Positions 16,817-25,235 of a stretch of DNA of 64,000 nucleotides are shown one piece after another (position 1 is the first letter of the stretch; each line of letters begins with the position of its first letter). Location of the stretch: the NCBI RefSeq assembly GCF_003725995.1, contig NZ_QIBX01000002.1, positions 124,001 to 188,000 on the forward strand. The letters are read 5' to 3'. A program made the position numbers and the translations under genes. The notes beneath the pieces are model-generated. The model worked only from the letters and a program-made list of their open reading frames with translations, was not told the origin of the DNA and ran no database searches. The DNA is from Slackia equolifaciens (GTDB lineage Bacteria > Actinomycetota > Coriobacteriia > Coriobacteriales > Eggerthellaceae).

Positions 16817-17872
16817 CTACCCCGTTACGAGCGGCTGCACGAACCACAGCACGAAGCCGAAAGCTGCCAGCACGCCCGACACGATCCAAAAACGAATGAC
16901 TACCTTCGTCTCGCTCCAGCCCTTCTTTTCGAAGTGATGGTGCAAAGGCGCCATCAGGAACAGGCGCTTCTTGGTGCGCTTGTAGTAGGCCACCTGCAGC
17001 ATGACCGAGATGGCCTCGGCCACGAACAGGCCGCCGATAATGATGGAGAAGACCTCGGTTTTGGTCACAATGGCCGCGCAGCCCAGCGCGGTGCCCAGCG
17101 CGAGCGACCCGGTGTCGCCCATAAAGATGTCTGCGGGATAGGTGTTGAACCAGAGGAAGCCAACGCATGCGCCGGCGATGGTGGCGCCGAACACCGCCAT
17201 CGGCAGCATGTCGCAGCGGTAGGCGATGGCTGCCATCACCAGCATAACCACCATGACCGTGCCCGCCGCCAAGCCGTCGAGTCCGTCGGTCAGGTTGACG
17301 GCATTGCTCATGCCCATGAGAAGAATGTTGCAAAAGATGAGGTAGAGCCACGGAATGCTGAAACCGTCCTCCATGCCGGGAATGGCGATCCACGTTTGGA
17401 GGATGCCCAAATCAAGCGTGCACAAGAACGGAATCTCCACCACGGGCTCTATGTCGGCGAAGTTCACCACGGCGAGAATGAACGCGCTCGAAATCAAGAA
17501 CTGACCGATGAGCTTGCCCTTAGGGGTCAGGCCGAGCGAGCGTTCATGGATGACCTTGGATGCATCGTCGAACAGGCCGAGCGCGCCGGTGAGGAGCGTG
17601 GCAAGAATGGCCGCCACGAACCCAAACGAAGGAGGCACCACCAAAAGCACCGTGACGAGAATGGCGATCAGCATGATCACGCCGCCCATCGTGGGCGTGC
17701 CCTGCTTGACAAGATGGCTCTGAGGGCCGTCAGCGCGTACCTGCTGGCCGATATGGGTGCGCGTGAGGAGTTTGATCCAGGCCGGCATCAGAATCATCGT
17801 GATGGCCGCGGCAACCACAAACCCCAAAAACACGAGAAACGTCGGATACGACGAGAAAAAGCTGCTTATCAT
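16817..17872 (-). CDS. mraY: Phospho-MurNAc-pentapeptide transferase MraY
   Basis: An integral membrane enzyme that moves phospho-MurNAc-pentapeptide to undecaprenyl phosphate to form lipid I. The 351 residues give about ten membrane segments. The signature motifs are QGTPTMGG, the DD motif in GLFDDASKV, KLIGQF, NAVNLTDGLDGLAAG, FNTYPADIFMGDTGSLALG and the histidine loop APLHHHFEKKGWSE. The start overlaps the murF stop by 4 bases (ATGA), so translation is coupled. Confidence 0.97.
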   Translation of the reverse strand: MISSFFSSYPTFLVFLGFVVAAAITMILMPAWIKLLTRTHIGQQVRADGPQSHLVKQGTPTMGGVIMLIAILVTVLLVVPPSFGFVAAILATLLTGALGLFDDASKVIHERSLGLTPKGKLIGQFLISSAFILAVVNFADIEPVVEIPFLCTLDLGILQTWIAIPGMEDGFSIPWLYLIFCNILLMGMSNAVNLTDGLDGLAAGTVMVVMLVMAAIAYRCDMLPMAVFGATIAGACVGFLWFNTYPADIFMGDTGSLALGTALGCAAIVTKTEVFSIIIGGLFVAEAISVMLQVAYYKRTKKRLFLMAPLHHHFEKKGWSETKVVIRFWIVSGVLAAFGFVLWFVQPLVTG

Positions 17873-19290
17873 GCGCCGACAATCCCTTCAACAACGCGGT
17901 CAAGCCCCATGAAATGGGACGCCTTAACCAATACGATATCGCCTTCGGACAACACAGGTGCCACCGCTTCGACCGCCGCCGAAGCATCGGGCACGCTCAC
18001 CACGCGGTCTGCCGCCATGCCTCCATCACGAGCCCCCTGGGCAATGCGCGCGGCGAGCTCGCCTACGCACACGAGCAGATCGACCCCGGCTAGCGCCGCG
18101 GCGCGACCCGCATCATAGTGGCCCGCGTCGGACGCCTGGCCCAATTCGCCCATATCGCCCAGCACCGCGATCTTCTTGCCGGACGCCTTATACGCGGCGA
18201 GCATCTCGAGCGATGCCTTCATGCTCGCCGGGCTCGCGTTGTACGCGTCGTCGAACACAAGCGCGCCGCACGCCGCACGTTTGAGCTGCGCACGCCCCGC
18301 TTCGGCCTCAGCGCCCTCGAGCGCCGAGGCGACCTCGTCCAAACTCATGCCGCAGGCAAGGCCCACTGCAGCGGCAGCGCAGGCGTTGTCCACGTTATGA
18401 ACGCCGCGCAACCCCAGCGTGAGGCGCACGGATGCGCCCTTCGCATGCAGGGTGAAACGGGGGTGGCTTTCCTCGTCAAGCTCGACGTCGGTCGCATACA
18501 CATCGGCGCGGGGATCTTGCCCGCCGAACAGCGTCACGGCTATGCCACGCTCCTCAGTGCGGGCATGCGCGCGGATGAAATCCGTGAATTCGCCCTGAGC
18601 CCGCAAAAACGCCGTGCCGCCCTGCGGCAGCGCCTCGATGAGCTCGGCTTTGGCGCGGGCGATGTTCTCACGCGTGCCCAGATATTCCAGATGCGACACG
18701 CCCACATTGGTGATGACGCCCATATCGGGACGCGCGGTCTTGCAGATGCGCGCAATCTCGCCGGCGTGGTCCATGCCCATCTCCACCACGAGCATCTCGC
18801 AGTCTTCGGGAGTGGTGAGCACCGTATAGGGCGCGCCGAGCTGATTATTGTAGTTGCCCTTGGTGGCATGCGTGCGATACCTGGCCGAAAGCACCTGGCG
18901 CACGAGCCCCTTCGTGGTGGTCTTTCCCACCGAACCCGTAATGCCCACCACTGTCGCGCCGAGCGTCTCGCGCCACGCGCGAGCAAGGGCTATCACGGCC
19001 TCTTCGCCGTCGCGAACCGCCACGATAGCCGCACCCGTCTCCTTGGCGCGTGCAACTTCGTCCTCGCGAGGGGCGCGGCTCATAAGCACCACCGCGGCTC
19101 CCGAGTCCATGGCCGAGACGGCGTAATCGTTGCCGTCTACGCGCTCGCCCACGATGGCCACATAGGCCCACCCTGGCTCAATCGAGCGGGAATCCCAGCT
19201 CAAGCCACATATCTGAGCGCGAGCATCGAGAGGGGCAACCAATAGGTCGCCCCCTGTGATGCCCGGTATGTCTTGTATCGAAAACTTCAT
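17869..19290 (-). CDS. murF: UDP-MurNAc-tripeptide--D-Ala-D-Ala ligase MurF
   Basis: Adds D-Ala-D-Ala to complete the pentapeptide. The 473-residue product opens with the MurF N-domain (MKFSIQDIPGITGGDLL; DSRSIEPGWAYVAI), has the ATP loop GSVGKTTT at 119-126, then QLGAPYTVL, MGMDHAGEI, TNVGVSHLEYLGTRENIA, GVHNVDNACAAAAVG, FDDAYNASPASMKASLEML, and VLGDMGELG. The DAYNASP and GDMGELG motifs are MurF-specific. The frame remains open to a TTG at 19341; the ATG at 19290 with AAGG upstream fits family N-termini. In many bacteria murE lies between ftsI and murF, but here ftsI is followed directly by murF. Confidence 0.95.
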   Translation of the reverse strand: MKFSIQDIPGITGGDLLVAPLDARAQICGLSWDSRSIEPGWAYVAIVGERVDGNDYAVSAMDSGAAVVLMSRAPREDEVARAKETGAAIVAVRDGEEAVIALARAWRETLGATVVGITGSVGKTTTKGLVRQVLSARYRTHATKGNYNNQLGAPYTVLTTPEDCEMLVVEMGMDHAGEIARICKTARPDMGVITNVGVSHLEYLGTRENIARAKAELIEALPQGGTAFLRAQGEFTDFIRAHARTEERGIAVTLFGGQDPRADVYATDVELDEESHPRFTLHAKGASVRLTLGLRGVHNVDNACAAAAVGLACGMSLDEVASALEGAEAEAGRAQLKRAACGALVFDDAYNASPASMKASLEMLAAYKASGKKIAVLGDMGELGQASDAGHYDAGRAAALAGVDLLVCVGELAARIAQGARDGGMAADRVVSVPDASAAVEAVAPVLSEGDIVLVKASHFMGLDRVVEGIVGA

Positions 19291-19337
19291 CGCGTGCCTT
19301 CTTGCGTTTACTCCCATGCCCCGCAGGGCATCCAAGA

Positions 19338-21056
19338 TCAATCCTGAACGATGCCGTAGCGATCGATGGCATCCGCCATTATATCGTGAAACACCTCAGT
19401 GGTATTTCGCTCGTAGGGCACCTCGTTCACGCCCACAAAGCATACCAACGGAAGCGACGCATCCGGCAAAAATCCCGTGAAATCCAGATTCCAGGAGCCG
19501 CTGACGTAGCCGCCGTTCTCCTCGTCGGCGTATTCTGCCGTGCCCGTTTTGCCCGCAACGGTATAGCCGTCGATGGCGGCGCCAGTGCCCGTGCCGTCGG
19601 TCACCACGGTCTCCAGCATGCTGATCATGGTGGGAATGGCGTCGGTGTTCTCGATGATCTGCTTGGTCTCATACGTAGGAGTCTCGCCGGTCTGGGGCTT
19701 CGAAATAAGCAGGTGCGGGGTGCATGCAACGCCGTTGTTGGCGATGGCGCCGTAGAAGCGCACCATCTGCAGCGGCGTAACCGAAACGCCCTGGCCGAAC
19801 GTCAGGTTGTACTTCGCGATGGTAGACCACGACTCCACGTCGGGCGCCAGGTAGCCCCCCGCCTCGCCCGGGTAATCGACGCCGGTGGTCTCGTTCAGCC
19901 CGTACGTCAGGATCTTGTCATAAAGCGGACCGAAGCCCAGATAGTCGCGCACTGCAAGCGAAATGCCTACGTTGGAAGACTGGTTGATGATTTCACGGAA
20001 GGTGAACACCGCGTCGGCGCGCTTATGGGAGTCGGACACGGTGTAGCCGTCCTCCGCCTCGAGGTATGCCGGGCAATCGATTTTCACGTCGGGCGTGATG
20101 TCGGTGCTCTCCAAAAGTGCCATAGCCGACACGGTTTTGAAGATGGAGCCGGGCTCGAAGGCGTAGGTTACGGCTTTGATGGAGTCGGCGCCCTCATCGA
20201 TCTTCGACGTATCGGAAGGATTGAGGAACGGAGTCGACGCCATCGCCAAGATCTCGCCCGAGGAGGCGTCCATCAGCACGGCGGAGCCATCGGTGCCCCC
20301 GATCTCGTCCACGCCCTGCTCAAGGCGGTCTTCAAGATCTTTCTGCATATCGATGTCGATAGAGATCACAATATCCTGACCGTCCACCGCAGGCTCATCC
20401 ACCTCGGTGCCGTCGGGAATGGGAATGCTGTCGCCGTTCTTGTCAACTCCGCCCGTTTGGAACACGCGCTCGCCCGGCGTGCCCGAAAGAATATCGTCGT
20501 AATACAGCTCCAGGCCCGTGAGGCCGTTGCCGTCGACATCCACCAGGCCCACGATCTGGCCCGCCGTCTCCCCATAGGGATACACGCGCTTGGTATCGTC
20601 GAGGAAATAGACGCCGGTAAGCCCCTTGGCACGAAGCGCATCGGCGTCCTCCACGTCGGCCTGACGCTTCACGTACACGAACGTGGTGTCTTGCGTGAGG
20701 TAATCCGTGTAGTCCTCGGCGTCTCCCCCCAGCGTTTCGGCAAGAGCGGAGGCGGTGCCGCTCACATCGGTGATTTCTTTGGGGTTCACATAGACCGTCG
20801 TCGCCTCCACGCTCGTTGCAAGCACGTTGCCGTTGCGGTCGTAGATGGTGCCGCGGCGCGCGGGGATGTCGATGCTCAGCGTACGCGACGCCGCCGCAGC
20901 CTCGCTGTATTCGGGCGCCTTGATGATCTGGAGATACACAAGACGGCCCGCCCAAACCAGGGCGAGCCCCAGGAAGATGACGAGAAGCCACCATATTCTG
21001 CTAGAAGGAAGACCCGGCCCCTTGGGAGCCGCATTGCCGTTGTGAGCCGCACGCAT
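19338..21056 (-). CDS. ftsI: Septal transpeptidase FtsI (class B penicillin-binding protein)
   Basis: Crosslinks septal peptidoglycan with FtsW. The 572 residues comprise a short cytoplasmic N-terminus, one membrane helix (residues 22-44), the pedestal/dimerisation domain starting SIDIPARRGTIYDRNG, and the transpeptidase domain with SxxK at Ser304-Lys307 (EPGSIFKT), SxN at 360-362 and KTG at 503-505. No PASTA repeats follow, unlike several Gram-positive homologues. The ATG at 21056 lies 9 bases after the ftsL-like stop. Its product and FtsW, encoded four genes later, are the expected septal synthase pair. Confidence 0.96.
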   Translation of the reverse strand: MRAAHNGNAAPKGPGLPSSRIWWLLVIFLGLALVWAGRLVYLQIIKAPEYSEAAAASRTLSIDIPARRGTIYDRNGNVLATSVEATTVYVNPKEITDVSGTASALAETLGGDAEDYTDYLTQDTTFVYVKRQADVEDADALRAKGLTGVYFLDDTKRVYPYGETAGQIVGLVDVDGNGLTGLELYYDDILSGTPGERVFQTGGVDKNGDSIPIPDGTEVDEPAVDGQDIVISIDIDMQKDLEDRLEQGVDEIGGTDGSAVLMDASSGEILAMASTPFLNPSDTSKIDEGADSIKAVTYAFEPGSIFKTVSAMALLESTDITPDVKIDCPAYLEAEDGYTVSDSHKRADAVFTFREIINQSSNVGISLAVRDYLGFGPLYDKILTYGLNETTGVDYPGEAGGYLAPDVESWSTIAKYNLTFGQGVSVTPLQMVRFYGAIANNGVACTPHLLISKPQTGETPTYETKQIIENTDAIPTMISMLETVVTDGTGTGAAIDGYTVAGKTGTAEYADEENGGYVSGSWNLDFTGFLPDASLPLVCFVGVNEVPYERNTTEVFHDIMADAIDRYGIVQD

Positions 21057-21065
21057 GGGCGACGC

Positions 21066-21599
21066 CTAACCTGCGTTCTCGATAGCGCTAAGGCTGCCGG
21101 AAAGCGAGAGGTTGCCCTGGGCGTCAGTTGCCACTACGTCGGGCTCAAGCGTGACCACGGTGGTCTCGGAAGGAGCCGCCATGCCGAGACCCGTCGCCTC
21201 GAGCTTGATGTGCGTCGAATTGGACAGCTGGCTCTGCATGACCTCAAGATCGTTGCCGGTGGTACGCGCCGATTCGATTTGGCTGGAGAGCTCGCTCGTG
21301 GCGATGGAAGTGTTCACGCTCATCGCGGAAAGGCCCACGCGCACGCACGCGATTGCGGCAATGACAATAGCGACGGCCACCACCACGCGCGCGATGGTCA
21401 TGATAGATGCGGGAAGCTCTACTACCTCAGAGCGGCTGCGGTGCCCGGGAATAACGCCAAATTCGGGCTCGGATTCAGGGCGATACGCCGGAGCGGCGCT
21501 TCCATAGAGATACGCGGAGCGGGAAGATCCGGCATAGGCACGGCCTGCGGCACGGGAGGTGTCCGACCGGGAAGCACGGTAGGAACGTTCGTTTTTCAT
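21066..21599 (-). CDS. ftsL: FtsL-like cell division protein
   Basis: A bitopic protein with the FtsL layout, in the FtsL position between rsmH and ftsI. Of 177 residues, 1-66 are cytoplasmic and Arg/Ser/Ala-rich, 67-90 form a membrane helix (IARVVVAVAIVIAAIACVRVGLSA), and about 95-150 form a short leucine/isoleucine-spaced coiled coil (SIATSELSSQIESARTTGNDLEVMQSQL). FtsL proteins diverge so far that identity rests on topology and gene order, not motifs. It would pair with FtsQ and activate FtsW-FtsI. A 69-base gap follows rsmH. Confidence 0.78.
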   Translation of the reverse strand: MKNERSYRASRSDTSRAAGRAYAGSSRSAYLYGSAAPAYRPESEPEFGVIPGHRSRSEVVELPASIMTIARVVVAVAIVIAAIACVRVGLSAMSVNTSIATSELSSQIESARTTGNDLEVMQSQLSNSTHIKLEATGLGMAAPSETTVVTLEPDVVATDAQGNLSLSGSLSAIENAG

Positions 21600-21668
21600 A
21601 CCGGCCTCCTTTCTGTGTTGATGTTGCGTTTCGGTCGGTCGTCTTACGGGAGGCTCGGCTTCCCGTAG

Positions 21669-22631
21669 TTATTGCTTTAGCTTCTGCGCCACACGCAGCT
21701 TTGCGCTGCGGGCGCGAGGGTTGCGCTCCACTTCTTCCGACGTGGGAAGAATGGGCTTGCGCGTAACCACCTTGAGCACCGGATGCGCATTGCACACGCA
21801 AATCGGCAAATCAGGAGGACACGTGCACGTGCGCGCATGCTCCGCGAAGGTTTCCTTCACGATGCGATCCTCCAGCGAGTGATAGCTGATCACCAAAATG
21901 CGCCCGCCGGGGTTGAGCCACCTAACAGCGGCATCGAGCCCACGCCTGAGCACGTCGAGTTCTCCGTTCACCTCAATGCGCAAGGCCTGGAAGGTGCGCT
22001 TTGCCGGGTGGCCTCCTGCGCGACGCGCCGAGGCAGGAATGGCGGCCTTGATGATGTCCACCAGCTCGCCCGTCCTCTCGATGGGCTTACACTCCCGCGC
22101 TTCGACGATGAACTGGGCGATTCTGCTCGCCCACCGCTCGTCGGAATTCTCGCGGATGATCCGGGTGAGCTCTGCTGCGTCTAGGGTGTTGATGAGCTCT
22201 GCTGCGGTTATGGTCTGTTTGCCCGGAGACATCCTCATGTCAAGCGGAGCGTCCTCCTTAAAGGAGAAGCCACGCTGCGGGAGGTCGATCTGCGGCGAGG
22301 ACATTCCCAAGTCGAACAAAAATACATCCACCCCGGGAATCTCGGCCTGCAAGAGCAGCTCGTCCATGTCGCCGAAGTTGCCGCGGAGGAGCTCAATCCT
22401 GGGTGGTGTGTTTAAGTTGAGGGATTCCAGGCGAGCCCCCGCGGCCGCAAGGGCCATATCATCCTGGTCGATGCCGATCAGGATGCCGTCAGGTCCCAGC
22501 ATTTTGGCTACTTCGGACGAATGTCCTGCCCCGCCGAGCGTTGCGTCCACGAACGTGTGCTGCGATGTAAGGTGTGATTGTTCGAGGCACTCGGCGAGCA
22601 GAACAGGTATATGTCGGTATTGGTTTGTCAT
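21669..22631 (-). CDS. rsmH: 16S rRNA m4C1402 methyltransferase RsmH (MraW)
   Basis: Methylates N4 of C1402 in the decoding centre using S-adenosylmethionine. The 320-residue product has HIPVLLAECLEQ, FVDATLGGAGHSSEVA (SAM motif I), GIDQDDMALAAA, LFDLGMSSPQIDLPQRGFSF with DAPLDMRMSP, GGHPAKRTFQALRIEVN, and GGRILVISYHSLEDRIVK, the family signature series. The ATG at 22631 is chosen with GAGGAG upstream over a GTG at 22637. It is the second gene of the cluster after mraZ. Confidence 0.97.
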   Translation of the reverse strand: MTNQYRHIPVLLAECLEQSHLTSQHTFVDATLGGAGHSSEVAKMLGPDGILIGIDQDDMALAAAGARLESLNLNTPPRIELLRGNFGDMDELLLQAEIPGVDVFLFDLGMSSPQIDLPQRGFSFKEDAPLDMRMSPGKQTITAAELINTLDAAELTRIIRENSDERWASRIAQFIVEARECKPIERTGELVDIIKAAIPASARRAGGHPAKRTFQALRIEVNGELDVLRRGLDAAVRWLNPGGRILVISYHSLEDRIVKETFAEHARTCTCPPDLPICVCNAHPVLKVVTRKPILPTSEEVERNPRARSAKLRVAQKLKQ

Positions 22632-22649
22632 GAACACTCCTCGCCAGGT

Positions 22650-23084
22650 TTATCCGAACAGCAATGCGTCGAGATCGATGCTGCTCTGGTATTCCTCCCA
22701 GCGCTGCGTGTCCCACACCTCGATGTGGTTGGTGTTGCCGATTAGCGTAACGTCCTTATCGATGCCCACCTTTTCGCGCTGCTCCTTTGACAGGGTGATG
22801 CGCCCCGCAGCGTCGATGGTGCCCGGCATGGATAGCGAGTTAAGCGCAAGCTCGAGCTTTACGTGAGCAGGTTCATTGGGGTCGTATCCGCCGCGCTTTT
22901 CGAACAGCGAATCCTTCCACTTCTTGAACTCCTCGTGCGTATACACCAAAAGCTTGCCCGCTTTGGCGTTGCTCAGCACAACCATCTCGGTGCCTTCCGG
23001 CAGAGACTTGCGAAATTGGGCAGGCAGAGACAGACGTCCCTTGGCGTCAACCTTATAGCGGTATTGGCCGAAGAGGTCGTCCAA
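22650..23084 (-). CDS. mraZ: Transcriptional regulator MraZ
   Basis: MraZ is an AbrB-fold DNA-binding protein that forms rings and, in E. coli, represses the dcw operon through TGGG repeats. The product has two SpoVT/AbrB halves: DDLFGQYRYKVDAKGRLSLPAQFRKSL at the start and AHVKLELALNSLSMPGTIDAAGRITLSKEQREKVG in the middle; both DAKGR and DAAGR turns are typical. A longer frame begins with ATG at 23114, but the TTG at 23084 is preferred. It has AAGGAAGGAG 7 bases upstream and gives the family's usual N-terminus (144 residues), whereas the ATG lies only a few bases from the predicted transcription start. Confidence 0.93.
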   Translation of the reverse strand: MDDLFGQYRYKVDAKGRLSLPAQFRKSLPEGTEMVVLSNAKAGKLLVYTHEEFKKWKDSLFEKRGGYDPNEPAHVKLELALNSLSMPGTIDAAGRITLSKEQREKVGIDKDVTLIGNTNHIEVWDTQRWEEYQSSIDLDALLFG

Positions 23085-23126
23085 CCCCTGGCTCCTTCCT
23101 TTCCCACATCTCAACCGGTGACGCCA

Positions 23127-23189
23127 TTATATCCCACTTTCTCCCACCAAATAGGAAAAATCCCCCACTTTCAATCTCCCATTGCCCCA
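23127..23189 (-). promoter_or_regulatory. dcw promoter with five TGGG boxes (putative MraZ operator)
   Basis: On the minus strand the -10 TATAAT (23132-23127) is flanked upstream by TGGG[A/G] boxes at 23137-23133, 23147-23143, 23167-23163, 23181-23177 and 23189-23185. The first two are separated by exactly 5 bases, as in the known MraZ operators, and the third is 20 bases further. The boxes occupy the -10/-35 spacer and upstream DNA, fitting autorepression. That MraZ binds here is inferred from the motif. Confidence 0.8.
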
Positions 23190-23243
23190 CCCTGTCCTAA
23201 ATCGCGCCAAAACGATGCCGCTGTTTCCATATCCGGCGGATGA

Positions 23244-23281
23244 AAAAGGGATGGCACAAGATGTAGTGCCATCCCTTCTTT
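23244..23281 (-). terminator. Strong bidirectional terminator upstream of mraZ
   Basis: A perfect 12-bp stem AAGGGATGGCAC/GTGCCATCCCTT (23246-23257 and 23266-23277) with an 8-base loop is flanked by A5 on one side and CTTTT on the other, so it can work in both directions. It insulates the dcw promoter from transcription coming from the right. Confidence 0.9.
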
Positions 23282-23357
23282 TCAAGATTGTGAGGGAAAT
23301 ATGTTGTGGGTGGGAGGTCTGCCCATAGGGGTGCCGCCGCTTCGCTGAATCAAGGCG

Positions 23358-23592
23358 CCGACCCGTCAAATCGAGACGATTGCGATTGGCCTAGACGATC
23401 ACCCGTTAAATCGAGACCGATTGCGATGAGCCAAGATGATCGCCTGCCAAACCGGGGCGATTGCCGCCAAACCGAAACTCGGTTGCGATGGGCCAAGATG
23501 ATTACCCGCTAAAACGAGTCCGATTGCAACGAACCAGGAGATCGCCCATCAAACCGAGGCGATTGCCGCCAAACCGAAGACCAGTTGCGCCC
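23358..23592. repeat. Five degenerate direct repeats of about 41 bp
   Basis: Units follow the pattern CCCG-TAAA-CGAG-CCGATTGCGAT-GCCAAGATGATC, starting near 23361, 23401, 23442, 23505 and 23545. Units three and five carry an extra GATTGCCGCCAAACCGA segment. The open frames crossing it have no start signal and no family resemblance. Confidence 0.7.
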
Positions 23593-23648
23593 AGCACTCT
23601 CGGAAAAATGAAAGCAACTGGGAGTTTCCGGCTCCGAACGGCCAAGCT

Positions 23649-23921
23649 TGCCAGTTTTCGTAAGTATGTAATCCTCTTCCGCCCCTGGAGCGCGATATTG
23701 CCAGTTATTCCAAGTATGTAATCCTCTCGAATGCTTTTTCGACGTTCAGATCGGCCTAAACCGCACTCGATGTTATTTATTTCCTCTAAAAAGCCCCTCT
23801 GGACGAAGATATTCGACACTTTGTCTAGTATCTTGCACGCTCCAGGATTACATACTCGAGAAAACTGGCACATCGCGGAATTATAGGGGCGAAAAGGATT
23901 ACATACTTGGGAAAACTGTCA
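23649..23921. repeat. Compound inverted repeat of a 27-bp motif (two plus two copies)
   Basis: A motif starting AGGATTACATACT and ending GAAAACTG-CA occurs at 23844-23870 and 23895-23921 on the plus strand and at 23675-23649 and 23725-23699 on the minus strand. Copies are 50 and 51 bases apart within each arm, and the inter-copy spacers also match (GCCCCT core), so the arms form an inverted repeat of about 77 bp around a roughly 118-base centre. Confidence 0.85.
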
Positions 23922-23940
23922 CATTGAGCGCGGCGGTATG

Positions 23941-24146
23941 GTCCGGCGATCGTTGAGGCTTCACCCGGGCTACGTCCGGCGATCGTCGGAGGTTCGCCCG
24001 GCTACGTCCGGCAATCGTCGGGGCTCTTTCCGAGTAGCCGGATGATGAACGGGGATACCCGATGAAACTTCGCTCGGGCTATGTCCGGCAGTCGTTGGGG
24101 GGGGGCTTCGCTCGAGATACGTCCGGCAACCGTTGGAGATCCGTTC
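23941..24146. repeat. Five GTCCGGC-headed tandem repeats
   Basis: GTCCGGC[A/G]-[A/G][T/C]CGT[T/C]G heads units at 23941, 23974, 24006, 24083 and 24121, each followed by a CTTCGCTCGGGCTAC-like tail. Unit length varies (33, 32, 77, 38). The fourth unit carries a run of nine G. The block abuts the 3' end of the XRE pseudogene. Confidence 0.8.
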
Positions 24147-24168
24147 AAGGCCCGCAGCCTTAACGCGC

Positions 24169-25235
24169 TTATTCGCCGCGCTTCGAATCGCGTTCGTTCG
24201 TCGCGCGCCTCGTCGCGCGCGCAACACCCACCACGCACAGCGCGGCTGCGGCGACCAGGATCACGATGAGCGCCAGCCAGCACAGATTGTCGTTGACCGC
24301 AGGATACGTAGCCCAGTCGGCGAAGTTCACATGCGTATGAAGGTCGAACGAGCTGAGCGTTCCGTAGAAAAGCATGTTCACCACGCCGCTGCCCAGAAAG
24401 ACCCCTGCGCCAAACGCCGCAATGGCGGCCGCCAGACGAAACGGCAAGGCGACGCGCATGTACCGCACCGCCAGAAACGTCGTCCATACCGGCACGAGCA
24501 TCACCGCGGCGACACAATCCATCCGCAGTGTTTCTTCAAGCACCCCCCATCGCGCATGCAGGTAGCTGACACCAAGAACATCAGCAGCATGGATACGGTG
24601 GACAAATAAATAAGCCCCTTATGCGAAAGAGCAGGAGCATCCGAGCGCCGCGCCGCCCACACCAGCACAAATGGCAGCGCCACAACGCTCACGGCGAACA
24701 GCAAACCCACGAAAGACAGGCTGAACGTCTTCAAGCCCGCCCATCCATAGCGCCCGTACTCCACCAGCATCAGCAGATTCGCGAAACAATACCCCGAGCA
24801 GAACGCCGCCATGCCGCGCTCTGTCTTCACCAGCACGGGCACATGGGTGAACGACGCCAGAAGCAGGCACCCCGCCACCGCCCGCGCAATGTCGTAGGGA
24901 AACGGACCAATGAGGTTTTGGGTCGTAGCCGCGCCCGCAATGACGAATAGGTAGATCGCACTCCACGCGATGAGCCACGCGAGGCGCACTTTGCGATGCA
25001 CGTCCACCTCGCGCTCCATACGGCGTTGGCGCTCGTCGTCGCTCGCCGTGACCAGTTCGTGTTCGCTCACTTCAAGCGCCTCGCACAGCGGCGTAATCTG
25101 CGTGATGTCGGGGTAGGACACGCCACGTTCCCACTTGCTCACGGCCGGTTCCGTCACGTAAAGCTTTTGCGCGAGCTCTCGCTGCGAAAGGCCTTTCGCC
25201 GTGCGCTTCTCTTGTTGCCCAATCTCATCCGGCGC
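24169..25235 (-). pseudogene. Frameshifted XRE-family regulator with membrane domain
   Basis: Two reading frames together encode one protein: an N-terminal Xre/Cro helix-turn-helix (KGLSQRELAQKL...TEPAVSKWERG, ending EALEVSEHELV), a charged linker, and at least six hydrophobic membrane segments. The frame holding the HTH runs 25235 to 24501 and ends after a C-x-K-K-H-C tail. The next frame (to 24169) carries the remaining two to three membrane helices and a basic C-terminus. The switch falls near 24535-24575, next to a GGGGGG run. At the 5' end there is no start codon in frame before the middle of the HTH except GTG at 25157, and a TGA lies 8 codons before the HTH, so the start also looks damaged. 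A sequencing error at the G-run is possible. Confidence 0.7.

Noticed and set aside
19302-21668. 788-codon plus-strand frame
   Set aside because: Antisense to ftsI and the ftsL-like gene; composition is typical of reverse-frame translation (Arg/His/Gly-rich).
23502-23873. 123-codon minus-strand frame
   Set aside because: It is made of repeat units from two different repeat blocks, has no Shine-Dalgarno, and resembles nothing known.
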